Positions 43,479 to 53,151 of a stretch of 64,000 nucleotides of DNA are shown in pieces; positions within the stretch are counted from its first letter, which is position 1, and each line of letters opens with the position of its first letter. Below the pieces are notes generated by a model. That model had not been told where the DNA came from, made no database searches, and saw only the letters and a program-made list of their open reading frames with translations. The DNA comes from Bacteroidia bacterium (lineage in GTDB: Bacteria; Bacteroidota; Bacteroidia; Bacteroidales; Bacteroidaceae): positions 17,339 through 81,338 of the forward strand of contig RZZX01000002.1 of assembly GCA_009929715.1 (NCBI GenBank), in the 5' to 3' direction. The position numbers were made by a program, and so were the translations under genes.

Positions 43479-44630
43479 ATGACCGTTAACTTGTGGACCA
43501 AGCATTTTATGCGCATATCTGTCGCTAATTTATTATTGTTTATTTCACTTTATATGTTGTTGCCTGTCCTACCGATGGAACTGGCGGAGCAAATAGGGTT
43601 GAAATCAGAACAAACCGGCTTGATGTTTCTCTTTTTTACATTAGGGATGCTATTTGTCGGCCCGTTTCATGCTTATCTGATTGATGTGTATAAGCGGAAA
43701 TATATCTGTTTGTTTTCGACGTTGCTTGCTACGGGGGCAACGGCCGGTTACTTGTATGTGGGTGCTCTTCGAGAGCTGTTCTTGCTCGCTGCTTTCCAAG
43801 GAGCGATGTTTGGGCTAGCTACCACGGCAGGGATTACATTGGCTATTGATATCACTCATTCTGGCAGTCGAAGCATCGGTAATCTTAGCTTTGCTTGGAT
43901 GGCTCGTTTGGGAATGGTTATCGGTATTGCCCTCGGAATTTGGTTATATCAAATGGTGTCATTTGCTCATTTTATAGCCATATCTGTTGGTGCAGGCTTG
44001 TTGAGTGTCTTGTTAACCTCGATGGTCTATGTGCCTTTCCGTGCGCCTATAGTGACCTGTTTGTGTTCATGCGACCGCTTTTTGCTTCTTCGTGGCTGGG
44101 TGCCGGCTCTCAACTTAGTGATGATTAGCTTTGTGCTTGGATTGCTCACGGCAATTCCTCATTTGTTTACGTCGTTTACACTCAATGAAACCACGTTCGT
44201 TTTGCCATTTTTCGCAGTTACTGTGATAGGCTTTATCGTCTCATTTTGTTGTTCGCGTATCCGGTTGGTGCAGGATAAACTTTTTCACACAGTGGTATTG
44301 GGCTTATTCTTATTCGTTTCAGCCCTTTTTATGATCAGTTATGGTATGTTTACTTTAGTGGCCTTTTTGGTGCTTGGTATCGGACTTGGACTTGTTACAC
44401 CGGAGTTTCTGACGATGTTTGTCAAATTATCGAAGCACTGTCAACGCGGAACAGCCAATACCACTCATTTGCTGTGCTGTGAAATAGGTATCGCTTTGGG
44501 GGTTGCTTTGACGTATGCGTATGATGACATGGGGCAGATTCTCTTTTTTGCTCGAATAAGCGCTTTGGTTGCTTTGGTGTTTTTTGCTGTATTTACATAT
44601 CCTTATTATATTAAAAAGAAAGTGCGATGA
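43479..44630 (+). CDS. Major facilitator superfamily transporter
   Basis: 383 aa with about 12 membrane helices and the MFS loop 2-3 motif in the region GPFHAYLIDVYKRKYICL. It resembles drug:H+ antiporter-type (YfcJ/YnfM-like) proteins. The start 8 nt after panB suggests co-expression, but a role in pantothenate or precursor movement is only a guess. A second half with FSCCSRIRLVQDKL and GLGLVTPEFLTMFVKLS completes the fold. Confidence 0.85.
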   Translation: MTVNLWTKHFMRISVANLLLFISLYMLLPVLPMELAEQIGLKSEQTGLMFLFFTLGMLFVGPFHAYLIDVYKRKYICLFSTLLATGATAGYLYVGALRELFLLAAFQGAMFGLATTAGITLAIDITHSGSRSIGNLSFAWMARLGMVIGIALGIWLYQMVSFAHFIAISVGAGLLSVLLTSMVYVPFRAPIVTCLCSCDRFLLLRGWVPALNLVMISFVLGLLTAIPHLFTSFTLNETTFVLPFFAVTVIGFIVSFCCSRIRLVQDKLFHTVVLGLFLFVSALFMISYGMFTLVAFLVLGIGLGLVTPEFLTMFVKLSKHCQRGTANTTHLLCCEIGIALGVALTYAYDDMGQILFFARISALVALVFFAVFTYPYYIKKKVR

Positions 44631-44670
44631 TCGAAAGAGAGCGCACTGACAATCATTTTTTGAAAATAAG

Positions 44671-45126
44671 ATGGAAGATAGAATAGAAAAAGCAGTCACT
44701 TATTTTAAAAGTGGCTATAATTGCTCGCAATCTGTTGTGGCGGCATTTGCCGATTTGTACGGATTCGATAAGGAACAATCTTTGCGTATGGCAGCTTCAT
44801 TTGGAGGAGGCATCGGTCGGATGCGTGAAACTTGTGGAGCGGCTTGCGGTATGTTTTTATTGGCCGGTTTAGAGAATGGAGCTGTTGAGGCTGCTGACCG
44901 GCAAGGAAAAGCTGCCAATTATGCCTTGGTACAGGAGTTGGCCGAAGAGTTTAAAAAAAGAAACGGGTCGCTCATTTGTGCCGAATTATTGGGATTACGT
45001 AAAAGTGATACCATCTCTTCGAACCCTGAGGAACGTACTACACAGTATTATGCCAAAAGACCGTGTGTTAAGATGGTTGAGGAAGCCGCTACTATTTGGG
45101 CGGAATACCTTCAAAAAGAGCGTTGA
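44671..45126 (+). CDS. C_GCAxxG_C_C family protein
   Basis: 151 aa. The conserved cysteines and glycines of the family are visible: GYNCSQSV, FGGGIGRMRETCGAACGMF, LICAELLG and RPCVKMVEEA. Members are proposed redox proteins possibly linked to metal or iron-sulfur handling; the function is unproven. It lies 40 nt after the MFS gene. The four Cys positions suggest a redox-active or metal site. Confidence 0.88.
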   Translation: MEDRIEKAVTYFKSGYNCSQSVVAAFADLYGFDKEQSLRMAASFGGGIGRMRETCGAACGMFLLAGLENGAVEAADRQGKAANYALVQELAEEFKKRNGSLICAELLGLRKSDTISSNPEERTTQYYAKRPCVKMVEEAATIWAEYLQKER

Positions 45127-45203
45127 CGATTCATGTTAAGCTTCTTTTATTACATTTCTATTAAAAAGAAGTCTTGTAAGGTGTTGTGTAGCTTATAAAT
45201 CCA

Positions 45204-45211
45204 TATATTTG
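45204..45211 (+). promoter_or_regulatory. -7 box TATATTTG for the small wHTH gene
   Basis: TAnnTTTG box 58 nt before ATG 45270, with TTG at 45184 near the expected -33 region. Confidence 0.55.
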
Positions 45212-45269
45212 CTCCGAATAAAGTATAAAACTTATTTTAACCGAAAGGTTTTAAGTATGTCTAACTTAA

Positions 45270-45482
45270 ATGACTAAGCAAATGTGGAAAGAAAAAGCAG
45301 GTGAAACTGCGGGTAGAATCTGGACAGCACTGAATGGTACTGAGGGAATGACAGCTAAGAAGCTTAAAAAGGAGGCCAAGTTAAATGAGAAAGAGTTACA
45401 TCTTGGTTTAGGTTGGCTTTTGAGAGAAGGTAAGATCTCGATCGAAGAGATCGAAGGCGAACTTTTTATGAAATTAGATTAA
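45270..45482 (+). CDS. Winged helix-turn-helix protein (DUF2582 family)
   Basis: 70 aa. The whole protein is one small winged helix: KAGETAGRIWTALNG, MTAKKLKKEAKLNEKELHLGLGWLLREGKI and EGELFMKL. This matches the short DUF2582 proteins widespread in Bacteroidetes, probable DNA-binding factors of unknown regulon. It stands alone, with its own promoter and a strong terminator 20 nt after the stop. Confidence 0.85.
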   Translation: MTKQMWKEKAGETAGRIWTALNGTEGMTAKKLKKEAKLNEKELHLGLGWLLREGKISIEEIEGELFMKLD

Positions 45483-45501
45483 GTTGGCTTTTAGGAAAAT
45501 C

Positions 45502-45550
45502 AAAAAAAAAGATGCGTTGAGGCTTTAGGGTTGTCAACGCATCTTTTTTT
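45502..45550. terminator. Bidirectional terminator
   Basis: 10-bp stem GATGCGTTGA/TCAACGCATC extended by A7/T7 flanks, giving U-tracts in both directions. It serves the wHTH gene and the convergent symporter gene. Confidence 0.92.
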
Positions 45551-45554
45551 GTTA

Positions 45555-47006
45555 TTAGTTATCAGCTCGTCTACTTAGTAGGGCTAGCCCGATAAAGGTG
45601 AATAAGGCATTGAATATCAACAACTCATAACTGAATTGGTAGCCATTGAACCATGCTTCTGAATGGGTATGCAGTATGTAGCAGAGTAGTGGCGAACAGA
45701 GGGCTACCAAAGGCGTGTAGCGATCGGCTACTTTTCTTCGCGTGAAAATACCAAAGGCAAAGAACCCTAAGATTGGACCGTAGGTGTAGCTTGCTAGGAT
45801 GTAGACGGCATCAATCACATTCGTATTGTTGAGCGCATTAAAGAGGAGGATGACTAGCCCCATGGTGGCTGCCATCGCTAAGTGAATACGTTGACGTAAC
45901 CTTACAACTTGTTGTTCGTTTTTGTTTTTTGTGCCGATAATATCGACGGTAAATGAGGTTGTTAGGGCTGTCAGTGCTGAACCGGCCGCTGAGTAGGCCG
46001 ATGATATAAAGCCGATAATAAAGAGTATGCCTACGATTATCGGGAAATAGCCACCAGTGGCAATCATCGGGAAAAGTTCATCGCTCTTCTGAGGCGCTTG
46101 AATGTTGTTTTGTGAAATATACGTATAGAGTAGTACGCCTAACGCTAAAAAGAGCAGGATGATGAAAAACTGGCAGACTACACTAGTAATCATATTCTTT
46201 TGGGAGTCTTTAAAGTTTCGGCAGCTAAGGTTTCGTTGCATCATATCTTGATCCAATCCAGTCATGGCAATCATGGTAAATATACCTGCAAAGAATTGTT
46301 TGAAGAAGTAACGTTTGTCATTTGCGTCATCGAAAAAGAATAAACGGGAGAGCCTGCTTTCTGTAATGCTTTTAAAGGTGTCTGTAAAGCTAAATTGCAG
46401 GTCGGAAGCGATGTAGTAGATGCAAAGTCCCACCGATACAATTAAGCAGAAGGTTTTAAGAGTATCGGTCCAGATGAGTGATTTAACTCCGCCTCGAAAG
46501 GTGTAGAACCAGACGAGGGCAACGGTTAGGCCGACGTTGGCAACAAAAGGGATATGTAGAGGCGTAAAGACTAAAAACTGTAAGGTAATACAGACCAGGA
46601 ATAACCTTACAGCTGCTCCTAACATCTTTGAAATAAAGAAAAAGTAAGCCCCTGTGCGGTAAGACGATGTTCCGAATCGGTCTTCGAGGTATTCGTAAAT
46701 GGAGATAAGGTTCATTCGATAGAATAAAGGGGTCAGGACAAAAGCAATGATGAGTTGGCCAACGACAAACCCGAGTACCATCTGTAGATAAGCAAACTGG
46801 TTGGTGCTTACCATGCCGGGAACGGAAACGTAGGTGACGCCCGATATGCTCGACCCGATCATGGCTAGCGCTACCATGTACCAAGCCGATTGGCGGTTGC
46901 CAACAAAAAAACCTTCATTGTCGGCTTTCCTGCCAGCTATATAAGAAATGGTGAAAAGAAGAATGAAATAAGCAGCTAGAGTAATCAGTATTGAAAAAGG
47001 TGTCAT
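45555..47006 (-). CDS. Sodium:solute symporter (SSS family)
   Basis: 483 aa with about 13 membrane helices. SSS hallmarks: GRKADNEGFFVGNRQSAWYMVALAMIGSSISGVTYVSVPG (Na+ site helix), LVNRFG-like YLEDRFGTSSYRTGAY, TGLDQDMMQRNLSCRN and GFISSAYSAAGSALTALTTSF. Substrate unknown. It lies 29 nt downstream of a NamZ-type muramidase gene, so an amino-sugar such as MurNAc is a reasonable guess from context. Confidence 0.92.
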   Translation of the reverse strand: MTPFSILITLAAYFILLFTISYIAGRKADNEGFFVGNRQSAWYMVALAMIGSSISGVTYVSVPGMVSTNQFAYLQMVLGFVVGQLIIAFVLTPLFYRMNLISIYEYLEDRFGTSSYRTGAYFFFISKMLGAAVRLFLVCITLQFLVFTPLHIPFVANVGLTVALVWFYTFRGGVKSLIWTDTLKTFCLIVSVGLCIYYIASDLQFSFTDTFKSITESRLSRLFFFDDANDKRYFFKQFFAGIFTMIAMTGLDQDMMQRNLSCRNFKDSQKNMITSVVCQFFIILLFLALGVLLYTYISQNNIQAPQKSDELFPMIATGGYFPIIVGILFIIGFISSAYSAAGSALTALTTSFTVDIIGTKNKNEQQVVRLRQRIHLAMAATMGLVILLFNALNNTNVIDAVYILASYTYGPILGFFAFGIFTRRKVADRYTPLVALCSPLLCYILHTHSEAWFNGYQFSYELLIFNALFTFIGLALLSRRADN

Positions 47007-47035
47007 GGGGTGTTGATTTAGTTCTGTAATAAAAA

Positions 47036-48202
47036 TTATTCGCTATAGAGTAAATAAGGGCGTCTTAGAAGTTTGAAACGTTCTACATCGTCTTGCCAAG
47101 AAGCTTCAATCTGTTCGGCCGATTGACCTTGTTCAATCATTTTGCGGATATTGCCGTTGCCTATTAAACGTTCGAAGAAGGGACGGAAAAAAGCATCTCC
47201 CATATTTAAATTCCGGTAGGCATCAATCAGGTAAGAAAGATCGATCTTTTTCGCTAGGATCTCCTTTTCATTGAGCTTACTTAAGTCGACGCCATAGCAC
47301 AGTTTTCCCTCTTGTGGGGGGCGTGTAGCTCCTGGCACACTTTGAGGCGTAAAGCTATATGTATACCCTTTAAAGTTCGGGTGTCCGTAGTGCTGGAACG
47401 GTAGCGCAGTGCCTCGTCCCAGGCTCACCGGAGTTGCTTCGAAGAAACAAAGAGAAGGGTAGAGGTAGACAGCTGTCATGTTCGGTAGATTAGGTGATGG
47501 TGGAATAGGTAGCTTGTATAAGGTTTGGTGCGTATAGTTCAGACATGGAATCACCGTAAGATCACATGGTCGCCCTTTCGATAGCCACTTCTCTCCATTA
47601 ATCATCCGCGCTAATTCCCCTAACGTCATGCCATGTACCACTGGAATGGGAAGTGCACCTACGCCCGACTGGTAAGCCTTGTCGAGTATGGGACCATCTA
47701 CATAACTCCCGTTGGGGTTGGGACGGTCTAGGATTAAAACCTGCTTGTGTGCTTCTGAACAGGCATCCATTAGCCGCAGCATAGAGATATAATAGGTGTA
47801 GAATCGCAGGCCAACATCTTGAATGTCGACCACTAGGATGTCGAATTTGCGGATATCTGCCAAGGCTGGTTTAGACGATTTCCCATTGTAAAGTGATAGA
47901 ATTGGAACACCCGTTTTCTGGTCTTTGCTGCTGGCTACTTGTTCTCCAGCATCTGCCGTTCCGCGGAAACCGTGCTCAGGTGAGAAGATAGCCACCACAT
48001 TGAATTGGTTCTCGAGAAGTAGGTCTAAAAGATGTTTGTTGCCCACCATTCCAGTATGATTGGAGAATATCGCAATGCGCTTGTCTTTAAGTATCGGAAA
48101 ATAACGAGCGGGTTGCTCAGCGCCGACAATGACTTCCGCCGATTCGGCTTTCATGATAAATAGGCCAATAAGCAGGGTGATTAAAAAGCTCTTTGTTCTC
48201 AT
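47036..48202 (-). CDS. DUF1343 exo-beta-N-acetylmuramidase (NamZ-like)
   Basis: 388 aa with a signal peptide (FLITLLIGLFIMKAESA). DUF1343 family motifs: RIAIFSNHTGMVGN, AIFSPEHGFRGTADAGE, DILVVDIQDVGLRFYTY, LDRPNPNG and PVVHGMTLGELA. NamZ of Bacillus, the characterized member of this family, cleaves terminal MurNAc from peptidoglycan fragments. With the adjacent SSS symporter this suggests peptidoglycan-sugar salvage. Murein-recycling kinases or etherases are not in the window. Confidence 0.9.
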   Translation of the reverse strand: MRTKSFLITLLIGLFIMKAESAEVIVGAEQPARYFPILKDKRIAIFSNHTGMVGNKHLLDLLLENQFNVVAIFSPEHGFRGTADAGEQVASSKDQKTGVPILSLYNGKSSKPALADIRKFDILVVDIQDVGLRFYTYYISMLRLMDACSEAHKQVLILDRPNPNGSYVDGPILDKAYQSGVGALPIPVVHGMTLGELARMINGEKWLSKGRPCDLTVIPCLNYTHQTLYKLPIPPSPNLPNMTAVYLYPSLCFFEATPVSLGRGTALPFQHYGHPNFKGYTYSFTPQSVPGATRPPQEGKLCYGVDLSKLNEKEILAKKIDLSYLIDAYRNLNMGDAFFRPFFERLIGNGNIRKMIEQGQSAEQIEASWQDDVERFKLLRRPYLLYSE

Positions 48203-48228
48203 GCGTATGATTTTATTTATAGGATGAA

Positions 48229-48236
48229 CAAATGTA
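48229..48236 (-). promoter_or_regulatory. -7 box TACATTTG for the NamZ-symporter operon
   Basis: Minus-strand TAnnTTTG 27 nt upstream of the ATG at 48202. Confidence 0.65.
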
Positions 48237-48615
48237 GTTTTTTATTTAGTACGCCCCGATGAACGTATACATAAATTAAGGATTATCTGTTTTTATTTAT
48301 ATTATGGCGCTGCTTGTAGCTCGTTTTACGCTGATACAATAACATTTATTGGGATTAAAATTTGGCAGGACGGTTTGATTAGGCTTTTAGAAGAGTTGGC
48401 TTTGTTTAAAGCAGGTTCATAGAAAGGGTGAAAAGCCTTAAAAATAGTGTTGGATTGTGCCCTTACTATTTTATAATCAGTGTTTTTTTCACTATATTTG
48501 CACGTTATTTTTTCTGTCGTATCAGTGGACTGACGCTTTTAATGAAGCTTTAATTTATTCCGCGATACTTTTTTAGAGTTTAACTATTTGATATTAAGTT
48601 TTTTATAATCATTAA
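48237..48615. other. Intergenic region with the lepA promoter
   Basis: Between the divergent NamZ and lepA promoters. A TATATTTG -7 box at 48493-48500 probably starts the lepA transcript, giving a leader of about 110 nt. I see no gene, tRNA or repeat in the rest. Confidence 0.6.
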
Positions 48616-50397
48616 ATGAAGAATATACGTAACTTTTGTATTATAGCTCATATTGATCATGGTAAATCGACCTTGGCCGATCGTTTGTTGGAATTTACTA
48701 AAACCATTCAGGTAACCAAAGGGCAGATGCTCGATAACATGGACCTTGAACAGGAGCGCGGTATTACCATTAAAAGTCATGCCATACAGATGGAGTATCT
48801 GTACAAAGGTGAAAAGTATATTTTAAACTTGATCGATACTCCGGGACATGTGGACTTCTCTTATGAAGTTTCTCGTTCCATTGCAGCCTGTGAAGGAGCG
48901 CTGCTAATAGTCGATGCCTCGCAAGGTGTGCAAGCTCAAACCATATCGAACTTATACATGGCCATTGAACATGACCTGGAGATTATTCCGGTTATAAACA
49001 AGTGCGATATGGCTAGCGCGATGCCCGAAGAGGTGGAGGATGAAATAATAGAACTGTTAGGGTGTAAGCGTGAAGAGATTATTCGTGCTTCCGGAAAAAC
49101 CGGTATGGGGATCGAGGATATTCTAGCAGCAGTTATTGAACATGTACCACATCCGGTTGGTGATGACGAAGCTCCGTTGCAAGCATTGATTTTCGATTCG
49201 GTCTTTAACTCTTTTCGTGGCATCATCGCTTATTTTAAGATAGTGAATGGTGTTATTCGTTCTGGAGATAAAGTTAAGTTTTTTAATACCGGTAAGGAAT
49301 ATGAAGCGGATGAGATAGGTGTTTTGAAAATGGATATGTCTCCTCGTAAAGAGCTGCGAACAGGCGATGTGGGGTATATCATTTCGGGTATTAAAACATC
49401 TAAAGAGGTTAAAGTAGGTGATACCATTACCCATACTAATCGTCCTTGTGCCAAAGGAATTTCTGGTTTTGAAGAGGTGAAGCCGATGGTTTTTGCCGGT
49501 TTATATCCGATTGAAGCCGAAGATTTCGAAGATTTAAGAGCCTCGTTGGAGAAACTGCAACTCAATGATGCTTCGTTGACGTTTCAGCCGGAGTCTTCAT
49601 TGGCTTTAGGTTTCGGTTTCCGTTGTGGCTTTTTGGGATTGCTTCACATGGAGATTGTACAAGAACGGTTGGATCGAGAATTCGATATGAATGTGATTAC
49701 CACTGTTCCTAACGTTTCTTATTTGATTTATGATAAGCATGGCAATGTGAATGAGGTGCATAATCCTGGAGGAATGCCCGACCCAACGTTGATCGATCAC
49801 ATTGAAGAGCCTTATATAAACGCCTCTATTATTACCACTACCGATTATATCGGTCCGATTATGACGCTTTGTTTAGGCAAGCGTGGTGAACTCGTTAAAC
49901 AAGAATACATCTCTGGTAATCGCGTAGAGATTTATTATAAAATGCCATTAGGAGAAATCGTTATCGACTTTTATGACCGTTTGAAGAGTATATCAAAGGG
50001 GTATGCTTCGTTCGATTATCATCCTTCTGGCTACCGTCCATCGAAATTGGTTAAGCTGGATATTCTGTTGAATGGAGAGTCGGTAGATGCACTGTCTACA
50101 CTGATTCACTTTGACAACGCTTACGATATGGGGCGACGTATGTGTGAGAAACTGAAAGAACTGATTCCTAGACAACAGTTCGATATTGCTATACAAGCAG
50201 CTATTGGCGCGAAAATCATCTCTCGTGAAACCATTAAGGCGGTACGGAAAGACGTAACGGCAAAATGTTACGGTGGTGATGTGAGCCGGAAGCGTAAACT
50301 TTTGGAGAAACAAAAACGAGGCAAGAAGCGTATGAAGCAAATTGGCAACGTAGAAGTGCCTCAAAAAGCCTTTTTAGCTGTCTTAAAACTAGATTAA
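48616..50397 (+). CDS. lepA: Elongation factor 4 (back-translocating GTPase)
   Basis: 593 aa translational GTPase. G1 is AHIDHGKST, the switch region contains [16 protein letters not shown]3 is [12 protein letters not shown] and G4 is NKCD. Domain II, the LepA-specific C-terminal region ([44 protein letters not shown]) and the basic tail [22 protein letters not shown] are all present. Full length. The multi-hairpin region at 50409 lies just after the stop. Confidence 0.98.
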   Translation: MKNIRNFCIIAHIDHGKSTLADRLLEFTKTIQVTKGQMLDNMDLEQERGITIKSHAIQMEYLYKGEKYILNLIDTPGHVDFSYEVSRSIAACEGALLIVDASQGVQAQTISNLYMAIEHDLEIIPVINKCDMASAMPEEVEDEIIELLGCKREEIIRASGKTGMGIEDILAAVIEHVPHPVGDDEAPLQALIFDSVFNSFRGIIAYFKIVNGVIRSGDKVKFFNTGKEYEADEIGVLKMDMSPRKELRTGDVGYIISGIKTSKEVKVGDTITHTNRPCAKGISGFEEVKPMVFAGLYPIEAEDFEDLRASLEKLQLNDASLTFQPESSLALGFGFRCGFLGLLHMEIVQERLDREFDMNVITTVPNVSYLIYDKHGNVNEVHNPGGMPDPTLIDHIEEPYINASIITTTDYIGPIMTLCLGKRGELVKQEYISGNRVEIYYKMPLGEIVIDFYDRLKSISKGYASFDYHPSGYRPSKLVKLDILLNGESVDALSTLIHFDNAYDMGRRMCEKLKELIPRQQFDIAIQAAIGAKIISRETIKAVRKDVTAKCYGGDVSRKRKLLEKQKRGKKRMKQIGNVEVPQKAFLAVLKLD

Positions 50398-50408
50398 AGC
50401 AATGGTGT

Positions 50409-50516
50409 AAGTGGTTCATTCACAACGTTGGTTGGAGTGAATCACTTGGCGATTGGTTTATTAATTTAAACCAAGTGATTGTTGTCTGTCTGCAGAGCTT
50501 TCCCTAACAATCACTT
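50409..50516 (+). promoter_or_regulatory. Four-segment alternative-hairpin leader before antiporter operon
   Basis: Four complementary segments lie in order: S1 (50409-50421), S2 (50435-50449), S3 (50471-50483) and S4 (50506-50516). S1:S2 forms 13 bp (two G-U), S2:S3 10 perfect bp (AATCACTTGG/CCAAGTGATT), S3:S4 11 perfect bp (AAGTGATTGTT/AACAATCACTT). S2:S3 excludes both S1:S2 and S3:S4, the layout of attenuators and some riboswitches. S4 ends 20 nt before the antiporter ATG; no U-tract follows, so any control would more likely be translational. It could also be the lepA 3' end. Confidence 0.45.
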
Positions 50517-50536
50517 TAATACTTTTAAAAAAAATA

Positions 50537-51706
50537 ATGAGAAAAGTTCTGTCTTTTTCGGCCTTTTTAATGATCGGCCTTGTGCTCTCGCAAATTCTAC
50601 CTGGAGTAGGTGGTGTTTATGAGTCAATTAAACCAGTGACAAACATATTGTTATATGTCTGTTTAAGTTTTATCATGATTAATGTGGGTCGAGAATTTGT
50701 TCTCGACAAGTCCCGTTGGCGCAGTTATGCTCAAGATTATTTTATCGCCATGGCTACTGCTGCTTTACCTTGGTTGCTGATCGCTCTATACTATGTCTTC
50801 ATTTTGCTTCCTCCAGAGCTTTGGAACAGTTGGGAAGCTTGGAAAGAAAACCTTCTTTTAAGTCGATTTGCTGCACCGACCTCGGCCGGAATCTTATTCA
50901 CGATGCTTGCAGCGGTAGGGCTGAAGTCGAGTTGGATTTATAAGAAGATACAAGTTCTGGCTATTTTCGATGATTTAGATACCATCCTTCTGATGATTCC
51001 CCTTCAAATAATGATGATTGGGCTGCGTTGGCAACTCATCATTGTAGTTCTCATCGTTTTTATGCTGCTATTTATCGGCTGGAAACAGTTGAATAAATAT
51101 GAATTCCGTCAAGACTGGCAAGCTATTTTGCTGTATGCCGTTTTAGTCTTTGGCGTTACCCAACTCGTTTATTTAGGAACAAAATCTCTCTATGGAGAGG
51201 AGGGGAGCATACATATCGAAGTGCTGCTACCAGCCTTTGTGTTGGGGATGATTATGAAACATAAAGAACACGATACCCTTATTGAGCGAAGAGCATCTAC
51301 CGGAATCTCTTTTCTATTTATGTTTCTGGTAGGGATAAGTATGCCTCACTTTATCGGTGTTGATTTTGCAGAGAGCCATGCAGGTACTCATTCCATCACA
51401 GGGTCACAACCGATGATGTCATGGGGGCTTATACTCTTCCATGTTTTCATCGTTTCGTTAATTTCCAATATCGGTAAGTTATGTCCTGTCTTCTTTTATA
51501 GAGACCGCAAGTTATCCGAGAGATTGGCTCTCTCTATCGGTATGTTTACGCGTGGTGAAGTGGGTGCCGGTATTATTTTTATTGCGTTAGGGTATAACCT
51601 AGGAGGTCCTGCATTGGCTATCTCCGTGTTGACTTTAGTTTTAAATTTAATACTAACGATGTTCTTTGTCGTTTGGGTTAAGAAACTAGCTTTAAGGAGT
51701 TATTAA
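50537..51706 (+). CDS. Cation:proton antiporter (CPA2-like)
   Basis: 389 aa, about 12 hydrophobic helices. Ion-exchanger motifs: IMINVGREFVLD, SRFAAPTSAGILFTMLAAVGLK, AIFDDLDTILLMIPLQ (paired Asp) and GMFTRGEVGAGIIFIALGYNLGG. It fits the Na+/H+ exchanger superfamily with no RCK domain. It lies 45 nt upstream of nhaA, so both form a sodium/proton homeostasis operon. Confidence 0.85.
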   Translation: MRKVLSFSAFLMIGLVLSQILPGVGGVYESIKPVTNILLYVCLSFIMINVGREFVLDKSRWRSYAQDYFIAMATAALPWLLIALYYVFILLPPELWNSWEAWKENLLLSRFAAPTSAGILFTMLAAVGLKSSWIYKKIQVLAIFDDLDTILLMIPLQIMMIGLRWQLIIVVLIVFMLLFIGWKQLNKYEFRQDWQAILLYAVLVFGVTQLVYLGTKSLYGEEGSIHIEVLLPAFVLGMIMKHKEHDTLIERRASTGISFLFMFLVGISMPHFIGVDFAESHAGTHSITGSQPMMSWGLILFHVFIVSLISNIGKLCPVFFYRDRKLSERLALSIGMFTRGEVGAGIIFIALGYNLGGPALAISVLTLVLNLILTMFFVVWVKKLALRSY

Positions 51707-51751
51707 TTGTCAGTTTAATCTTATTTTTTAATTATAATAAAAAGACACAAA

Positions 51752-53071
51752 ATGATACTTGGTTTAGTAAAGCGATTCTCTGCGGAGAGTTTGGCCTCGA
51801 GTATTTTGCTCTTTATTGCGGCTGTTTCGGCCGCTTTAATAGCCAACTCTTCTTTTGCGCCCGTGTACAATGAGTTCTTGTCTCATGAGTTACATTTGCG
51901 GATTGGTGGTTTTAATTTATTATCTCATGGCGGTCATAATCTGACGATGCTTGAGTTTATAAACGACGGGTTGATGAGCATCTTCTTCTTGTCGGTAGGG
52001 CTTGAAATAAAGCGTGAATTATTAGTTGGCGAGTTATCCTCGTTCCGAAAAGCAGCCCTTCCTTTTATTGCTGCTTGTGGAGGGATGCTTGTTCCTGTAT
52101 TTATTTACCTCTTCATTTGTCCTTTAGATACCGTTCAAGGACAAGGGTTAGCCATACCGATGGCTACCGATATCGCTTTCTCATTAGGTGTTTTGAGTCT
52201 TTTGGGCAAGCGTGTGCCAGTAAGCTTGAAGATCTTCTTGGTTGCCTTTGCCGTAGTCGATGATATTGGTGGCATTTTAGTGATTGCCCTCTATTACACA
52301 TCCCATGTGTCATGGGTCTATTTAGCAGTCGCTGCTGCCCTCTATGCCTTGCTTTACATCATCGGACGTTGTGGGGTGATAGATAAACTCTACTACCTAC
52401 TTATTGGCGTTGTGATTTGGTATTTGTTTCTGCAATCCGGTATTCATAGTACCATTGCAGGCGTCTTGTTGGCCTTCGTCATTCCAGCTAAGCCACTCTT
52501 AAATTCGGCCAAGTATATCGAATATATCCGTACCATTATAGCCACTTTCCCAGAGATGGACGCTAAAAAGCAAAGCATTGTCCTATCGAATCAGCAGATA
52601 GCTAAACTAAAGGCAGTCGAATCAGCTTCTGATAAAGTCATTAGTCCGTTACAATCTTTAGAAGACAACCTTCATGGTGCTGTCAACTTTGTGATCTTAC
52701 CGCTTTTTGCTTTTGTGAATGCCGGTGTTGTGTTTAGTGGAGAAGGGGCTTTAGTAGGCGATGTCAGCTTAGCCATTGCCTTAGGCTTGTTGCTTGGTAA
52801 GTTTATTGGGATCTTCTCATTCACATGGCTAACCATTAAGAGCGGTCTGACACAGATGCCTTTAGGAATGAATTGGAAAAACATAGCCGGTGTCTCTTTA
52901 TTAGGAGGTATTGGTTTTACAGTCTCCCTGTTTGTTGCCAATCTCTCCTTCAGACAACATCCAGAGCTACTTAATCAGGCCAAGTTCGGGGTACTTTCCG
53001 GAACTATCATAGCAGGTATTCTGGGTTATTGCGTCTTGCGCATGGTGCTACCCAAACCCAAGACACACTAG
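51752..53071 (+). CDS. nhaA: Na+/H+ antiporter NhaA
   Basis: 439 aa inner-membrane electrogenic antiporter. NhaA signatures: EFINDGLMSIFFLSVGLEIKREL, AIPMATDIAFSLGVLSLLG, and VAFAVVDDIGGILVIALYY, which contains the paired Asp of the ion-binding site. HSTIAGVLLAF and the conserved C-terminal NIAGVSLLGGIGFTVSLFV follow. An insert between helices (about residues 255-300) is normal for Bacteroidetes members. It ends at a strong shared terminator. Confidence 0.96.
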   Translation: MILGLVKRFSAESLASSILLFIAAVSAALIANSSFAPVYNEFLSHELHLRIGGFNLLSHGGHNLTMLEFINDGLMSIFFLSVGLEIKRELLVGELSSFRKAALPFIAACGGMLVPVFIYLFICPLDTVQGQGLAIPMATDIAFSLGVLSLLGKRVPVSLKIFLVAFAVVDDIGGILVIALYYTSHVSWVYLAVAAALYALLYIIGRCGVIDKLYYLLIGVVIWYLFLQSGIHSTIAGVLLAFVIPAKPLLNSAKYIEYIRTIIATFPEMDAKKQSIVLSNQQIAKLKAVESASDKVISPLQSLEDNLHGAVNFVILPLFAFVNAGVVFSGEGALVGDVSLAIALGLLLGKFIGIFSFTWLTIKSGLTQMPLGMNWKNIAGVSLLGGIGFTVSLFVANLSFRQHPELLNQAKFGVLSGTIIAGILGYCVLRMVLPKPKTH

Positions 53072-53093
53072 TTCCTGTTTTAAATAAGACAAA

Positions 53094-53147
53094 AAATCCC
53101 CCTATCCTTATAAATGGCTAAGCCCTTTTATGAAGATAGGGGGATTT
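53094..53147. terminator. Bidirectional terminator between nhaA and glgB
   Basis: Perfect 13-bp stem AAATCCCCCTATC/GATAGGGGGATTT with A-rich and T-rich flanks, between convergent genes. Confidence 0.92.
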
Positions 53148-53151
53148 CTAT

